Assembly (NCBI GenBank): GCA_964244295.1 | Contig: CAXTIG010000014.1 | Location: 1 to 64,000, forward strand | Length of the DNA: 64,000 bases | Reading direction: 5' to 3' | From: JAJAZB01 sp964244295 | GTDB lineage: Bacteria; Bacteroidota; Bacteroidia; Cytophagales; Spirosomataceae | Shown here: positions 41,818-49,339 of the stretch, one piece after another | Position numbering within the stretch: position 1 is the stretch's first letter | Layout of the letters: each line of letters opens with the position of its first letter | The notes under the pieces: generated by a model | What the model saw: only the letters and a program-made list of their open reading frames with translations | Databases searched by the model: none | Told to the model about the DNA's origin: nothing | Translations under genes and position numbers: made by a program

Positions 41818-42471
41818 TTAGAGATTCCGAATTCCTCGCTCGCACAGGTAAAAATGCCACAATAAAAACGTGGCGGCGCTGCGGTGGGGGCGGTAGGTTT
41901 CCGCCAATTCCGCCAAGACTTGGCGGGGTGTGTCACGGGGCAATCGCTTCAGCGATTTCAGAGCATTCACCGCCGCCAAATCGCCCAGCGGGAAAAGGTC
42001 GGGGTGGTGGAGAGCGAACATTAGATAAATGTCCGCCGTCCAGGTGCCAATGCCGGGCAACCGGGTCAAGGCTGCCTGAACCACGGCTTCGGGTTGTTGC
42101 GTGAGGCGTTTCAAATCGAGATTTCCGCTCACCACTGCTTCGGACAATGCCCGCCCGTACCGGGTTTTTTGCCGACTGAAAAAACAGGCTTTCAGTTCCT
42201 CGTCGCTCAGGCTCAGGAAGGCGGCTGGCGTCACCTCGCCGAGTCGGTCCCGTAATTTCTCAAACGCCGTCCGTGCCGAGGCGAGCGAAACCTGCTGTTC
42301 AAGAATGATGTGCAGGAGTGTGGCGAAGCCCGGTTCGCGGCTCCAGAAGGGCGGGTAGCCGTGCCGTTCAAGAATTTGGGCGAGATCTGCGTCCCGACTG
42401 GCTAAGTCGTTGCAAGCCCAAATCAACTTTGGCTCGTCGAGTAGGACCGGGGCAGTCAAAACAGGCTCCAT
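41818..42471 (-). CDS. alkA: DNA-3-methyladenine glycosylase, AlkA/HhH-GPD type
   Basis: A 217-residue DNA glycosylase that removes alkylated bases. EPGFATLLHIILEQQVSLASA is the family N-terminal signature, the helix-hairpin-helix is LPGIGTWTADIYLMF near residue 135, and the catalytic Asp lies in FPLGDLAA near residue 160. It lacks the N-terminal domain of E. coli AlkA, as many short bacterial versions do. I chose Met 42471 because the upstream part (from 42522) is the shadow of the ogt end. It overlaps ogt by 16 bases, so the two are one operon. Confidence 0.92.
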   Translation of the reverse strand: MEPVLTAPVLLDEPKLIWACNDLASRDADLAQILERHGYPPFWSREPGFATLLHIILEQQVSLASARTAFEKLRDRLGEVTPAAFLSLSDEELKACFFSRQKTRYGRALSEAVVSGNLDLKRLTQQPEAVVQAALTRLPGIGTWTADIYLMFALHHPDLFPLGDLAAVNALKSLKRLPRDTPRQVLAELAETYRPHRSAATFLLWHFYLCERGIRNL

Positions 42472-42965
42472 TTGCCAATCGTATGGGTTTGTTCGTGTTC
42501 CAGCAGCCATTGTTTCCGCCACAAATCACCGCCGTACCCCACCAGTTTTCCGTCAGAGCCAATGACCCGGTGACAGGGAATCACGATGCTGAGTGGATTG
42601 TGGCCGTTGGCGCTGGCTGCCGCCCGGATGCACTTCTCGTCGCCCAGGGCGCGGGCCAAATGGAGGTAACTTTGGGTTTTCCCGAAGGGAATGTTTCCCA
42701 ATTCAGCCCAGACTTTCCGCTGAAAATCAGTCCCCTGCGGGTGCAGTGGCAAATCGAAAACCTGAAGTTTTCCGGCAAAATACGCGTCGAGTTGGGCGAT
42801 GCATTCGCGCAGCGGCGGGCTGCTGGTTTCGGTGGCGCGGCGCGGCGGATGCGGGCGTTTTTTTGTTTCGGTGAAAAGCACGGCGCTCAGGTGCGTTGCC
42901 GTGCCCCAAAGTTCGAGCCGACCCAGCGGCGAATCGTAGTGAGTGATGAAGTCGGGTATGGGCAT
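42456..42965 (-). CDS. ogt: methylated-DNA-[protein]-cysteine S-methyltransferase
   Basis: Repairs O6-methylguanine by transferring the methyl group to its own cysteine. The 169-residue protein has the N-terminal ribonuclease-like part and the C-terminal DNA-binding domain: TDFQRKVWAELGNIPFGKTQSY, RAAASANGHNPLSIVIPCHRVIG with the acceptor Cys in PCHRV near residue 134, and GYGGDLWRKQWLLEHE. ATG 42965 (MPIPDFITHYDSP) is chosen. It is the first gene of the ogt-alkA repair operon and diverges from the DUF3052-like gene. Confidence 0.95.
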   Translation of the reverse strand: MPIPDFITHYDSPLGRLELWGTATHLSAVLFTETKKRPHPPRRATETSSPPLRECIAQLDAYFAGKLQVFDLPLHPQGTDFQRKVWAELGNIPFGKTQSYLHLARALGDEKCIRAAASANGHNPLSIVIPCHRVIGSDGKLVGYGGDLWRKQWLLEHEQTHTIGKWSLF

Positions 42966-42998
42966 TCGGCGTTCCGGTTTTTGCGCTAAGTTCGGGGC

Positions 42999-43475
42999 AT
43001 GAATCCGATTCTGAAAAAACTTAACCTCAAGCCCGGTAGCACGGCGCTGGTCAAAAACGTCCCGGCTGATTTGCAACCGTTGGTTGACGAATTAAAATTG
43101 GTCGCAACTGTGTACGATGACACCCTCGGTCCCGACCCGGTGGACTGGGTGCTGGCCTTCGTCACGAAGCAAACCGAAATCGATGCGCTAACGCCCCTGT
43201 TGACTGAAAAAGCCCCTGGCGACGCAGTGCTCTGGTTTGCTTACCCCAAAGGCACGTCCAAAAAATACCGCTGCGATTTCAACCGCGACACGGGCTGGGC
43301 CACGTTGGGTTGCTTCGGTTTCGAGGGCGTCCGGCAAGTCGCCATCGACGACGACTGGTCGGCGCTGCGCTTCCGGCGGGTGAAATTTATCAAAAGCCTG
43401 AAGCGGGAAGAGAAGCGAGCGATGACGGAGGCGGGGAAGGCGCGGGTGTCCGAACCACGATTGGCCGGGATTTAA
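42999..43475 (+). CDS. DUF3052-like protein with repeat-derived C-terminus
   Basis: A 158-residue protein. The N-terminus LKKLNLKPGSTALVKNVPAD, the middle DWVLAFVTKQTEIDALTPLL, AVLWFAYPKGTSKK and IDDDWSALRFRRVKF all resemble the DUF3052 family; function unknown. The last eight residues, SEPRLAGI, and the TAA stop are encoded by the left arm of the inverted repeat at 43448-43554. The convergent gene ends with the same eight residues from the other arm. Confidence 0.75.
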   Translation: MNPILKKLNLKPGSTALVKNVPADLQPLVDELKLVATVYDDTLGPDPVDWVLAFVTKQTEIDALTPLLTEKAPGDAVLWFAYPKGTSKKYRCDFNRDTGWATLGCFGFEGVRQVAIDDDWSALRFRRVKFIKSLKREEKRAMTEAGKARVSEPRLAGI

Positions 43476-43554
43476 AGATTTTCAGGATAGTTAATTTCTG
43501 AACGCTGGTTTATATCCTGAAAATCCTTAAATCCCGGCCAATCGTGGTTCAGAC
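43448..43554. repeat. long inverted repeat between convergent genes (family B)
   Basis: GTCCGAACCACGATTGGCC at the left and its near-exact inverse at the right, with TTTTCAGGATA and TATCCTGAAAA toward the loop. It is the same family as 5811-5905. It holds the stop codons of both flanking genes. Confidence 0.92.
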
Positions 43555-44060
43555 GAAAACCACCCCGCGTACATCACGTAATTGTTCGCCGTCCGATCAA
43601 AAACTTCCGCCGCTTCGGGCGAGACGGCTTTCAGAAACTTCGCCGGATTGCCCGCGTAAATGCTGCCCGGCGGCACGACGGTGTTTTGCGTGACGATCGC
43701 CCCGGCGGCGATGATGCTGCCCGTACTGACCACGGCGCCGTCCATGATGATCGCCCCCATGCCCACCAGCACGCGGTCTTCGAGCGTGCAGCCGTGAACG
43801 ACGGCGTTGTGGGCGATGCTCACGAAATCGCCGATGCGCGTCGGGGCTTTCTGGTAGGTGCAGTGAATCACGGCCCCGTCCTGGATGTTGACCCGATTGC
43901 CAATCCGAATCCAATGCACGTCGCCGCGCACGACGGCGTTGAACCACACCGTGCAGTCGTCGCCCATCACCACATCGCCGACGACGGTGGCGTTGGGAGC
44001 CAGCCAGCAGTTGAGGCCAAACTGGGGGGAAATCCCGTTGACGGGAAGGAGAAGGGCCAT
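43527..44060 (-). CDS. gamma carbonic anhydrase family protein
   Basis: A 177-residue left-handed beta-helix (hexapeptide) protein. VFNAVVRGDVHWIRIGNRVNIQDGAVIHCTY-type repeats are clear: RGDVHWIRIG, NIQDGAVIH, IGDFVSIAHNAVVHGC, with the three metal-binding histidines in HCTYQK, AHNAV and HGC. The family includes carbonic anhydrase Cam and the related YrdA/PaaY type; activity of this member is unproven. Its last residues SEPRLAGI are repeat-encoded, so the natural C-terminus has been altered. Confidence 0.9.
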   Translation of the reverse strand: MALLLPVNGISPQFGLNCWLAPNATVVGDVVMGDDCTVWFNAVVRGDVHWIRIGNRVNIQDGAVIHCTYQKAPTRIGDFVSIAHNAVVHGCTLEDRVLVGMGAIIMDGAVVSTGSIIAAGAIVTQNTVVPPGSIYAGNPAKFLKAVSPEAAEVFDRTANNYVMYAGWFSSEPRLAGI

Positions 44061-44143
44061 TTTCTGAAAAAAGATTTCACAAAGGTGCCCTCGAACCCAC
44101 GCCGAATCAAGGGTTGCCGACGTTTCGCTGCTACTTTTGAGCC

Positions 44144-44419
44144 ATGAAACCCCGCCTCACCCTGGAATACTGCCCCCGCTGCGGCTGGCTGCTACGCTCG
44201 GCCTGGCTGGCGCAGGAATTGCTGACCACGTTTAGTGAGGAATTGGGGGAAGTGGCCCTGCGTCCCGCCGAGGTCGCCGGAACCTTCCGGATTTTTCTGG
44301 ACGGGGAAGAAATTTTTGACCGAAAAAAAGCGGGCGGTTTCCCCGATATCAAAGCCCTGAAGCAGCAGGTTCGCGATTTAATTGCCCCCGAAAAACCGCT
44401 CGGCCACAGCGAACGCTGA
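44144..44419 (+). CDS. SelW/SelT/Rdx family redox protein
   Basis: A 91-residue thioredoxin-like protein of the Rdx family. The redox motif is CPRC near residue 10 in LEYCPRCGWLLRSAWLAQELL, a cysteine version of the selenoprotein W site. GTFRIFLDGEEIFDRKKAGGFPDIKALKQQVRDLI is the conserved C-terminal half. Probable glutathione- or thiol-dependent redox role; unproven. A TACTTTTG sequence lies just before the ATG at 44132-44139 and may be its -7 box, although that would leave almost no leader. Confidence 0.9.
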   Translation: MKPRLTLEYCPRCGWLLRSAWLAQELLTTFSEELGEVALRPAEVAGTFRIFLDGEEIFDRKKAGGFPDIKALKQQVRDLIAPEKPLGHSER

Positions 44420-44455
44420 CGAAAAACCCCGAAGTTCTTCACCTATTTCCCGCTC

Positions 44456-45367
44456 ATGCTATTTAAAAAAACGAGTTCCGCCGCCCTGATTCTGAGTGGC
44501 CTCCTGGCCCTGACCGCCTGCCCATCGGGTGGAAAAAAGAAAGAGAAAAACGAAACCCCGCCCGTTGCCCTCCGCCCGCTGGCCTACGACCTGACCCGGC
44601 CCACGGCCCGCTTCGAACTACCCAAATCCTTGCGCGAAGTATCGGGTCTGACCTACTACCAGGGCACTCAACTGGCCTGCGTGCAGGATGAAAAAGGCGA
44701 CATTTTCCCCTTCGACTACCAATCGGGCGAGGTGGGCAAACGCCTGCAATTTGGCCCCGACGGCGATTACGAGGGCCTCGAATTTGTGGATGGCAAATTT
44801 TACGTGCTGCGTAGCGACGGTGTTATTTTCATCGTCCGGCCCGGTGAGGACACCTTCGAGGCAGGCGGCACCCTGAGCAACGGCAGCCGTTCGCTACAAA
44901 CCATCGACCTCGGCCTGGCGGCGGGCACCGACGTGGAGGGCCTGGGTTACGACCCCAAAACCAAGCGTCTGCTCATCGCCCTGAAGGAAAGCCCCGGCGA
45001 ACCCGACAAGCACTTCGTGTATTTCTACGATTTCGGGAAAAAAATAGCCTGGAAAGGCATTGCCCTCACGCCCGAAAAACTGGCCCAGGAAGCGGGTTTG
45101 AGCGGAAAAGCGGCGAAGTTCAAACCCTCCGGCGTGGCCGTTCACCCGAAAACCGGCGACGTTTATTTGCTGGCGGCCGATGGAAAGAAACTTCTGATGC
45201 TTGATCGGATGGGAATTATCCGTTCCGTTGCTTCGCTCGATTCCGACCAGTTTCGCCAGCCGGAAGGCATTTGCTTCGCTCCCGACGGAACGCTGTTTAT
45301 CGCCAGCGAAGGCAAGGGCGATCCGGGGTACATCCTAAAGTTTTCGGAACAAACGGCGCAGCCTTGA
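44456..45367 (+). CDS. SdiA-regulated domain lipoprotein
   Basis: A 303-residue predicted lipoprotein. Signal peptide SSAALILSGLLALTAC ends at the lipobox cysteine near residue 22, followed by a Lys-rich stretch. The remainder resembles the SdiA-regulated family propeller: LREVSGLTYYQGTQLACVQDEKGDIF near residue 60, DYEGLEFVDGKFYVL, DVEGLGYDPKTKRLLIALK, and QPEGICFAPDGTLFIASEG. Family members are presumed surface or periplasmic binding proteins; ligand unknown. Confidence 0.88.
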   Translation: MLFKKTSSAALILSGLLALTACPSGGKKKEKNETPPVALRPLAYDLTRPTARFELPKSLREVSGLTYYQGTQLACVQDEKGDIFPFDYQSGEVGKRLQFGPDGDYEGLEFVDGKFYVLRSDGVIFIVRPGEDTFEAGGTLSNGSRSLQTIDLGLAAGTDVEGLGYDPKTKRLLIALKESPGEPDKHFVYFYDFGKKIAWKGIALTPEKLAQEAGLSGKAAKFKPSGVAVHPKTGDVYLLAADGKKLLMLDRMGIIRSVASLDSDQFRQPEGICFAPDGTLFIASEGKGDPGYILKFSEQTAQP

Positions 45368-45399
45368 TGGCTGGTTTTGTTAGCGGGCGTGAAGCCCCG

Positions 45400-45834
45400 C
45401 TACATCGTCCCCGAAATGTAATTCTGCAAATCGCGGATGGTCACGTCCTGGTCTTCGATGATGAAGCGCACCAGGTCGCCCATCGACACCAACCCCACCA
45501 CCCGGCCCTCGGCCAGCACGGGCAGGTAGCGGATGTGTTTGTCCGACATCAATTCCATGCAGCGTTCGAGCGGATCGTTGAGCGACACCGTGGCGGGCTT
45601 GGAATCCATGATTTCGGCCACGGTGGTTTCTTTCGAGGCCTTGCCCTTCAGCACCACCTTGCGGGCGTAGTCGCGCTCGGTAATCAGCCCGGCGTACTCG
45701 CCTTCGTGTGTGACGATGAGCGCCCCAATGTTGCGGGCCACCATGCGTTCGAGGGCCTCGAATACCGACTCCGTGGCGGGAATGGTGGTGACGGTGTTGC
45801 CTTTTTTGGTAAGAAGTGCCGTGACTTTCTTCAT
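45400..45834 (-). CDS. CBS-domain protein
   Basis: A 144-residue protein made of two CBS domains in tandem (Bateman module): TIPATESVFEALERMVARNIGALIVTH in the first and DSKPATVSLNDPLERCMELMSDKHIRYLPVL in the second. Such modules bind adenosine nucleotides. No catalytic domain is attached, so it may regulate a partner. Target unknown. Confidence 0.92.
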   Translation of the reverse strand: MKKVTALLTKKGNTVTTIPATESVFEALERMVARNIGALIVTHEGEYAGLITERDYARKVVLKGKASKETTVAEIMDSKPATVSLNDPLERCMELMSDKHIRYLPVLAEGRVVGLVSMGDLVRFIIEDQDVTIRDLQNYISGTM

Positions 45835-45946
45835 GATGCGGGGGCTGGTTGAGGTGATAAGCTGGTGAACTTAAGCAACTTCCGCTTAGAAAGCAAGTAG
45901 TTTTCAGTTTTCGGTTTAAAGTTTTCAGTTTTGAACTTCGCCTGCC

Positions 45947-46181
45947 CCGGTCGGTGTCCTCACCCAAAGTATCAACCCATCTTTCTTGGTCGCGTAGCGA
46001 CCTAATGTTTGTAGAAAAATGGCTGGTTCCGCTCGTTTTTGGTCGCGTAGCGACCCAACAAACTAGTTCCGGTTGGGTCGCTACGCGACCAAAAACGCAC
46101 TAAAGCTCACTACTACAAACATTTGATGCCTAACGGCATCCCTGAGGAGGTGTTGATACTGTAGGTGTCCTCACCGACCGG
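45947..46181. repeat. composite nested palindrome with GGTCGCGTAGCGACC units
   Basis: Between the CBS gene and the M16 gene. GGTCGCGTAGCGACC occurs at 45988-46002 and 46041-46055, and its inverse at 46076-46090. A tight inner palindrome is 46034-46056 with 46075-46097. Further out, AATGTTTGTAG and CTACAAACATT pair. At the ends, CCGGTCGGTG near 45947 and CACCGACCGG near 46181 pair. It looks like several repeat units nested in one another. No gene was found in the 433-bp gap (45835-46267). Confidence 0.8.
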
Positions 46182-46267
46182 AACGGCCCGGCAAACCAAG
46201 TGGCCGGTGAGGACACCGGCCACGGCGGGAAAAAATTGAAAACTGCCCACTGTAAACTGATAACTGC

Positions 46268-47551
46268 TCACTTCCCCCCCACCACCACTTCCTGCATCGT
46301 GGCCAGGTCGAGGTGTTGGCGGGCCATGTCGCGCACGTCGTCGGGCGTGACGGCGCGGAGGTTTTCGACGTAGCGTTGGTAAAAATCCGCCGGGAGGTCG
46401 TCGAAATAAATGGTTTTGTACCGGTCGGCGATTTCGAAAGGTGTGTTCAAAGCCCCTACAAACGAGCCGAGCATGAAATTCCGCACCGTTTCGAGTTCGC
46501 TTTCGGGCACCGGTTCGGTTTGCAGCCGGGCGATTTCCTTGCCGATTTCGTCGAGCGTATGAGCGGTATTTTCCTTGTTTACGTCGGTGCCAATCACGAA
46601 GTACCCCTCGTGGGCCAGGCTGGTGAGGTTGGACGAAATGCCGTAGGTAAGGCCCTTTTCTTCGCGGATGTTTTTCATCAGCCGCGAACTGAAATACCCG
46701 CCCAGCACCTCGTTGAGCACCATGAATTTAAAATAGTCGGGATGGCGGCGCGTAAACAGCCGCTTGCCCAGCCGGATGGTCGACTGGAGGCTGTCGGGCC
46801 GTTCGACCAATTCGGGCGCGTGGTTGCGCACGCGCACCGGGTGGGCAGGAATTTTTGCGACTTCGGAAGCGATTTTTTCCTGTCCAAACGCGTCGTTGAG
46901 CCATTTTACTTCCTGCTCCGACACCCGACCCGCCAGAAACAGCGTGAAGGGTTGCCCGGCGATAGCGGTTTCGTAAAAATCCCGCACGGTCTGGGTCGTC
47001 ACGGCGGCCACGTGCGCCTCCTGCTGACTGCGACCGTAGGGGTGATTCTCGCCGAACACCCGCATCCGAAACTGCTGCGAAGCCACGTAGGCCGTTTTTT
47101 CGAGGTTCACCTTCAGCGTTTGCCGGGTGATGGACTTGAGCGTTTCGAGTTCCTGTTCGGGAAACGTGGACTCGTGCAGAATTTCCTGCAACACCGGCAA
47201 TAACGTGGGCAGGTGCCGGGCCAGGCAGTATACCGTCAGGCTGGAGCGGTCGTTGCCGGGGTTGAATTCGGTGAAGGCCCCGTACTGGTCGAAGGCCTCG
47301 CTGAGTTGGGCCGCCGTGCGGCGGCGGGTGCCTTCGTTGAGCATCCGCACCGCGAAATAAGCCGCGCCCGGCTGGGTTTCGTACCAGCCGCCGGTTCGGA
47401 AAATCAGTTCGAGCCGCAGCACGGGTTGCTCGCCCGCGTTGACCACCCGCAGGGCCAGGCCGTTGTCGAGGGTGTAGGCCTGGGCTTCGGGGAAGCTGAC
47501 GTGCTGGATGGTTTGGAAAGCGGGGGCTTGGGTGCGGTCGAGATCGGTCAT
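46268..47551 (-). CDS. M16 family protein, probably catalytically inactive
   Basis: A 427-residue member of the pitrilysin/M16B family. The N-terminal core reads RTGGWYETQPGAAYFAVRMLNEGTRRRTA, where active enzymes have HxxEH; here no such motif is present. The R/Y pair region is kept (SSRLMKNIREEKGLTYGI near residue 290). This fits the non-catalytic partner subunit of an M16B heterodimer, which helps an active subunit bind substrate. That active partner is not in this window. I see no signal peptide, so the protein is probably cytoplasmic or exported by an unusual route. Confidence 0.9.
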   Translation of the reverse strand: MTDLDRTQAPAFQTIQHVSFPEAQAYTLDNGLALRVVNAGEQPVLRLELIFRTGGWYETQPGAAYFAVRMLNEGTRRRTAAQLSEAFDQYGAFTEFNPGNDRSSLTVYCLARHLPTLLPVLQEILHESTFPEQELETLKSITRQTLKVNLEKTAYVASQQFRMRVFGENHPYGRSQQEAHVAAVTTQTVRDFYETAIAGQPFTLFLAGRVSEQEVKWLNDAFGQEKIASEVAKIPAHPVRVRNHAPELVERPDSLQSTIRLGKRLFTRRHPDYFKFMVLNEVLGGYFSSRLMKNIREEKGLTYGISSNLTSLAHEGYFVIGTDVNKENTAHTLDEIGKEIARLQTEPVPESELETVRNFMLGSFVGALNTPFEIADRYKTIYFDDLPADFYQRYVENLRAVTPDDVRDMARQHLDLATMQEVVVGGK

Positions 47552-47574
47552 GGAGGAGAATTAATAAAAGCAGT

Positions 47575-47748
47575 CTGTCATGGCTCTGGCCACCCGGCCC
47601 AACGGAGGATTGTCATCCCGACGAAGGAGGGATCTCGTTGGCCCTACAGACCCCTTGCCAGTAGCCAACCTACTTGGTAATCTAACGAGATCCCTCCTTC
47701 GTCGGGATGACAATCCTCCGTTGGGCCGGGTGGCCGGGGCCATGACAG
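47575..47748. repeat. long inverted repeat containing GTCATCCCGACGAAGGAGGG
   Basis: Arms of about 65 bp starting with CTGTCATGGC and ending with GCCATGACAG are nearly perfect inverses; the centre is about 45 bp. Combines a GGCCACCCGGCCCAACGG segment with a GTCATCC segment resembling family D. It is the gap next to the M16 start. Confidence 0.9.
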
Positions 47749-47818
47749 TCCCTTTTTGTTGAAAAGTAAATTTTTAGAAGGATTAGCAAAGAAGCTGTTT
47801 AGAGTTGCGATTTTTTAG

Positions 47819-47914
47819 GTGCGGCGGTCACCCTGAGCGGAGTCGAAGGGTGTGCGGCTGGTCAGCGTTGGCCCACCGCACACCCTTCGACTCCGCTCAG
47901 GGTGACCGCCGCAC
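47819..47914. repeat. GTCACCCTGAGCGGAGTCGAAGG inverted repeat (family C)
   Basis: Arms of about 38 bp. The loop GTGCGGCTGGTCAGCGTTGG is the same as in 26175-26306 although the outer arms differ, so the loop may be the conserved functional part. Confidence 0.92.
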
Positions 47915-47955
47915 GGTTCAGCTAATTTTTTTTAAAACCCTAAACAGCTTCAAAG

Positions 47956-47990
47956 AAAAACGGAGTTCCGGCCAGGAACTCCGTCGAAAA
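47956..47990 (-). terminator. intrinsic terminator after porV
   Basis: CGGAGTTCC pairs with GGAACTCCG on either side of GGCCA, with an A tract that reads as T's on the minus strand. It lies about 20 bases beyond the porV stop. Confidence 0.75.
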
Positions 47991-48008
47991 AAAGCGGTAA
48001 AGCAGGAA

Positions 48009-49241
48009 TTAATTCTCCGTATCCTCCTCATCCGGTTCCGCCACGCGCGAGCCTTTGGCGAAGTTGACCGAGAGCGTCAGGCGGAGGGTTTGGGCCAGGG
48101 CGTTGCTGGCGCTCTGGCTCTGCGGGAACAGGTAGGCAAAATCGAACCCGATGTTGCTGTAGTGGAATCCCACCCCGGCGGTGAAGTACTTGCGGTTGCC
48201 TTTCAGCACGCTTTCGTTGAAGTACCCCAGCCGGGCGGCAAACACGTCGTTGTACCAATACTCAGCCCCGACGGATTGGGTCCATTCCTTCAACTCCTCG
48301 CCAAACCCGTCGGGCGCATCGGCGAAGGAGCCGAATACGCCGCCCAGGGTGCTCGAAGGTACTTTTCCGCGCACCACCTGCCCGGCGTTGTCGTATTCGG
48401 GCGGGGTGGGCACCATCAGTTTGTTGAGGTCGAGCGTGAGCGTGAGTTTGTGGAATTCGCCGAGGCGGGAAGTCATGGCCGTGCCCAGCTTCAGGTTGGT
48501 CGGGATGGGGTAGCGCCCCGTGCCGCCGTAGTTGACATTGCCGCCGAGGTTGGAGATCATCAACCCAAAATTAAAGCTGGTGTTCCGCTCCGGATTTCCC
48601 CGATAAAAAGCGCCGATGTCGCCCGCCACGGTGGTACCGGGTTTGAGCGCCGTGCCGTTAATGACCTGGTTGCCCACCAGGTTGGAGTTGATGTAGCGCA
48701 GGTTCAGCCCCAGCGAAAAATTGGTAAACAGTTTTCGCGAATACGACGCAGCCACGGCGTATTCCTTCGAATAATAATTGCCCAGGCTCGTGCCCACGTT
48801 GTTGGTAAATTCGATGCGGCCCTGATCGAAGTAGTTGACCGACACCCCAATGACCTGATCCTTGCCCAGTTTTTTATACCCGGCCAGGTAGCCCAGGTAC
48901 ATGTCGTCGAGGCCGAGGGCGCGCAGCCAGGGTGTGTACGAAAGCGAAACGCCCGCGTCTTCTTTCAGGAAAACCAGTTGCGAGGGGTTCCAGAACAAGG
49001 AATTGGCTCCGATGGGCGAAAGGGCTACGCCTGCCTCGCCGAGCGCCGCCGAGCGGGCATCGGGGGTGAAATTCAGGAACGGCACCGCCGGAACTGGAAT
49101 ACGCCCAGCGTTGGTCTGGCCACTTAGGGTGGCACCGCCCTGCGAAAAGGCGGTCGTGGAGAGTCCCAGAATGGAGAGTCCCAGACTAAAGAATCCCGAA
49201 AGGGAGGCCGCAGAAAAGGCGCGGGTACGAAGACGCAGCAT
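48009..49241 (-). CDS. porV: PorV, T9SS outer-membrane shuttle protein
   Basis: A 410-residue outer-membrane beta-barrel (FadL-like) that shuttles T9SS cargo from the translocon to PorU. ATG 49241 gives the signal peptide (MLRLRTRAFSAASLSG and the following hydrophobic run). The segment FLNFTPDARSAALGEAGVALSP near residue 55 and ANSLFWNPSQLVFL are the PorV signature. It ends TLRLTLSVNFAKGSRVAEPDEEDTEN. It lies downstream of porU on the same strand, separated by 98 bases, the order seen in many Bacteroidota. Confidence 0.94.
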   Translation of the reverse strand: MLRLRTRAFSAASLSGFFSLGLSILGLSTTAFSQGGATLSGQTNAGRIPVPAVPFLNFTPDARSAALGEAGVALSPIGANSLFWNPSQLVFLKEDAGVSLSYTPWLRALGLDDMYLGYLAGYKKLGKDQVIGVSVNYFDQGRIEFTNNVGTSLGNYYSKEYAVAASYSRKLFTNFSLGLNLRYINSNLVGNQVINGTALKPGTTVAGDIGAFYRGNPERNTSFNFGLMISNLGGNVNYGGTGRYPIPTNLKLGTAMTSRLGEFHKLTLTLDLNKLMVPTPPEYDNAGQVVRGKVPSSTLGGVFGSFADAPDGFGEELKEWTQSVGAEYWYNDVFAARLGYFNESVLKGNRKYFTAGVGFHYSNIGFDFAYLFPQSQSASNALAQTLRLTLSVNFAKGSRVAEPDEEDTEN

Positions 49242-49339
49242 ACGTGAAGCGATCAAGGGGTTGGATGGGCTTGGGTTAGGGCAACGGCGCAAATCGCACG
49301 GGGGTATTTTCGACGAGTGGGCTGATTTTCAAGGTCGGT

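Noticed and set aside
47805..49127. 440-residue open frame on the plus strand opposite porV
   Set aside because: It runs through a palindrome and the porV antisense strand; no domain recognised.
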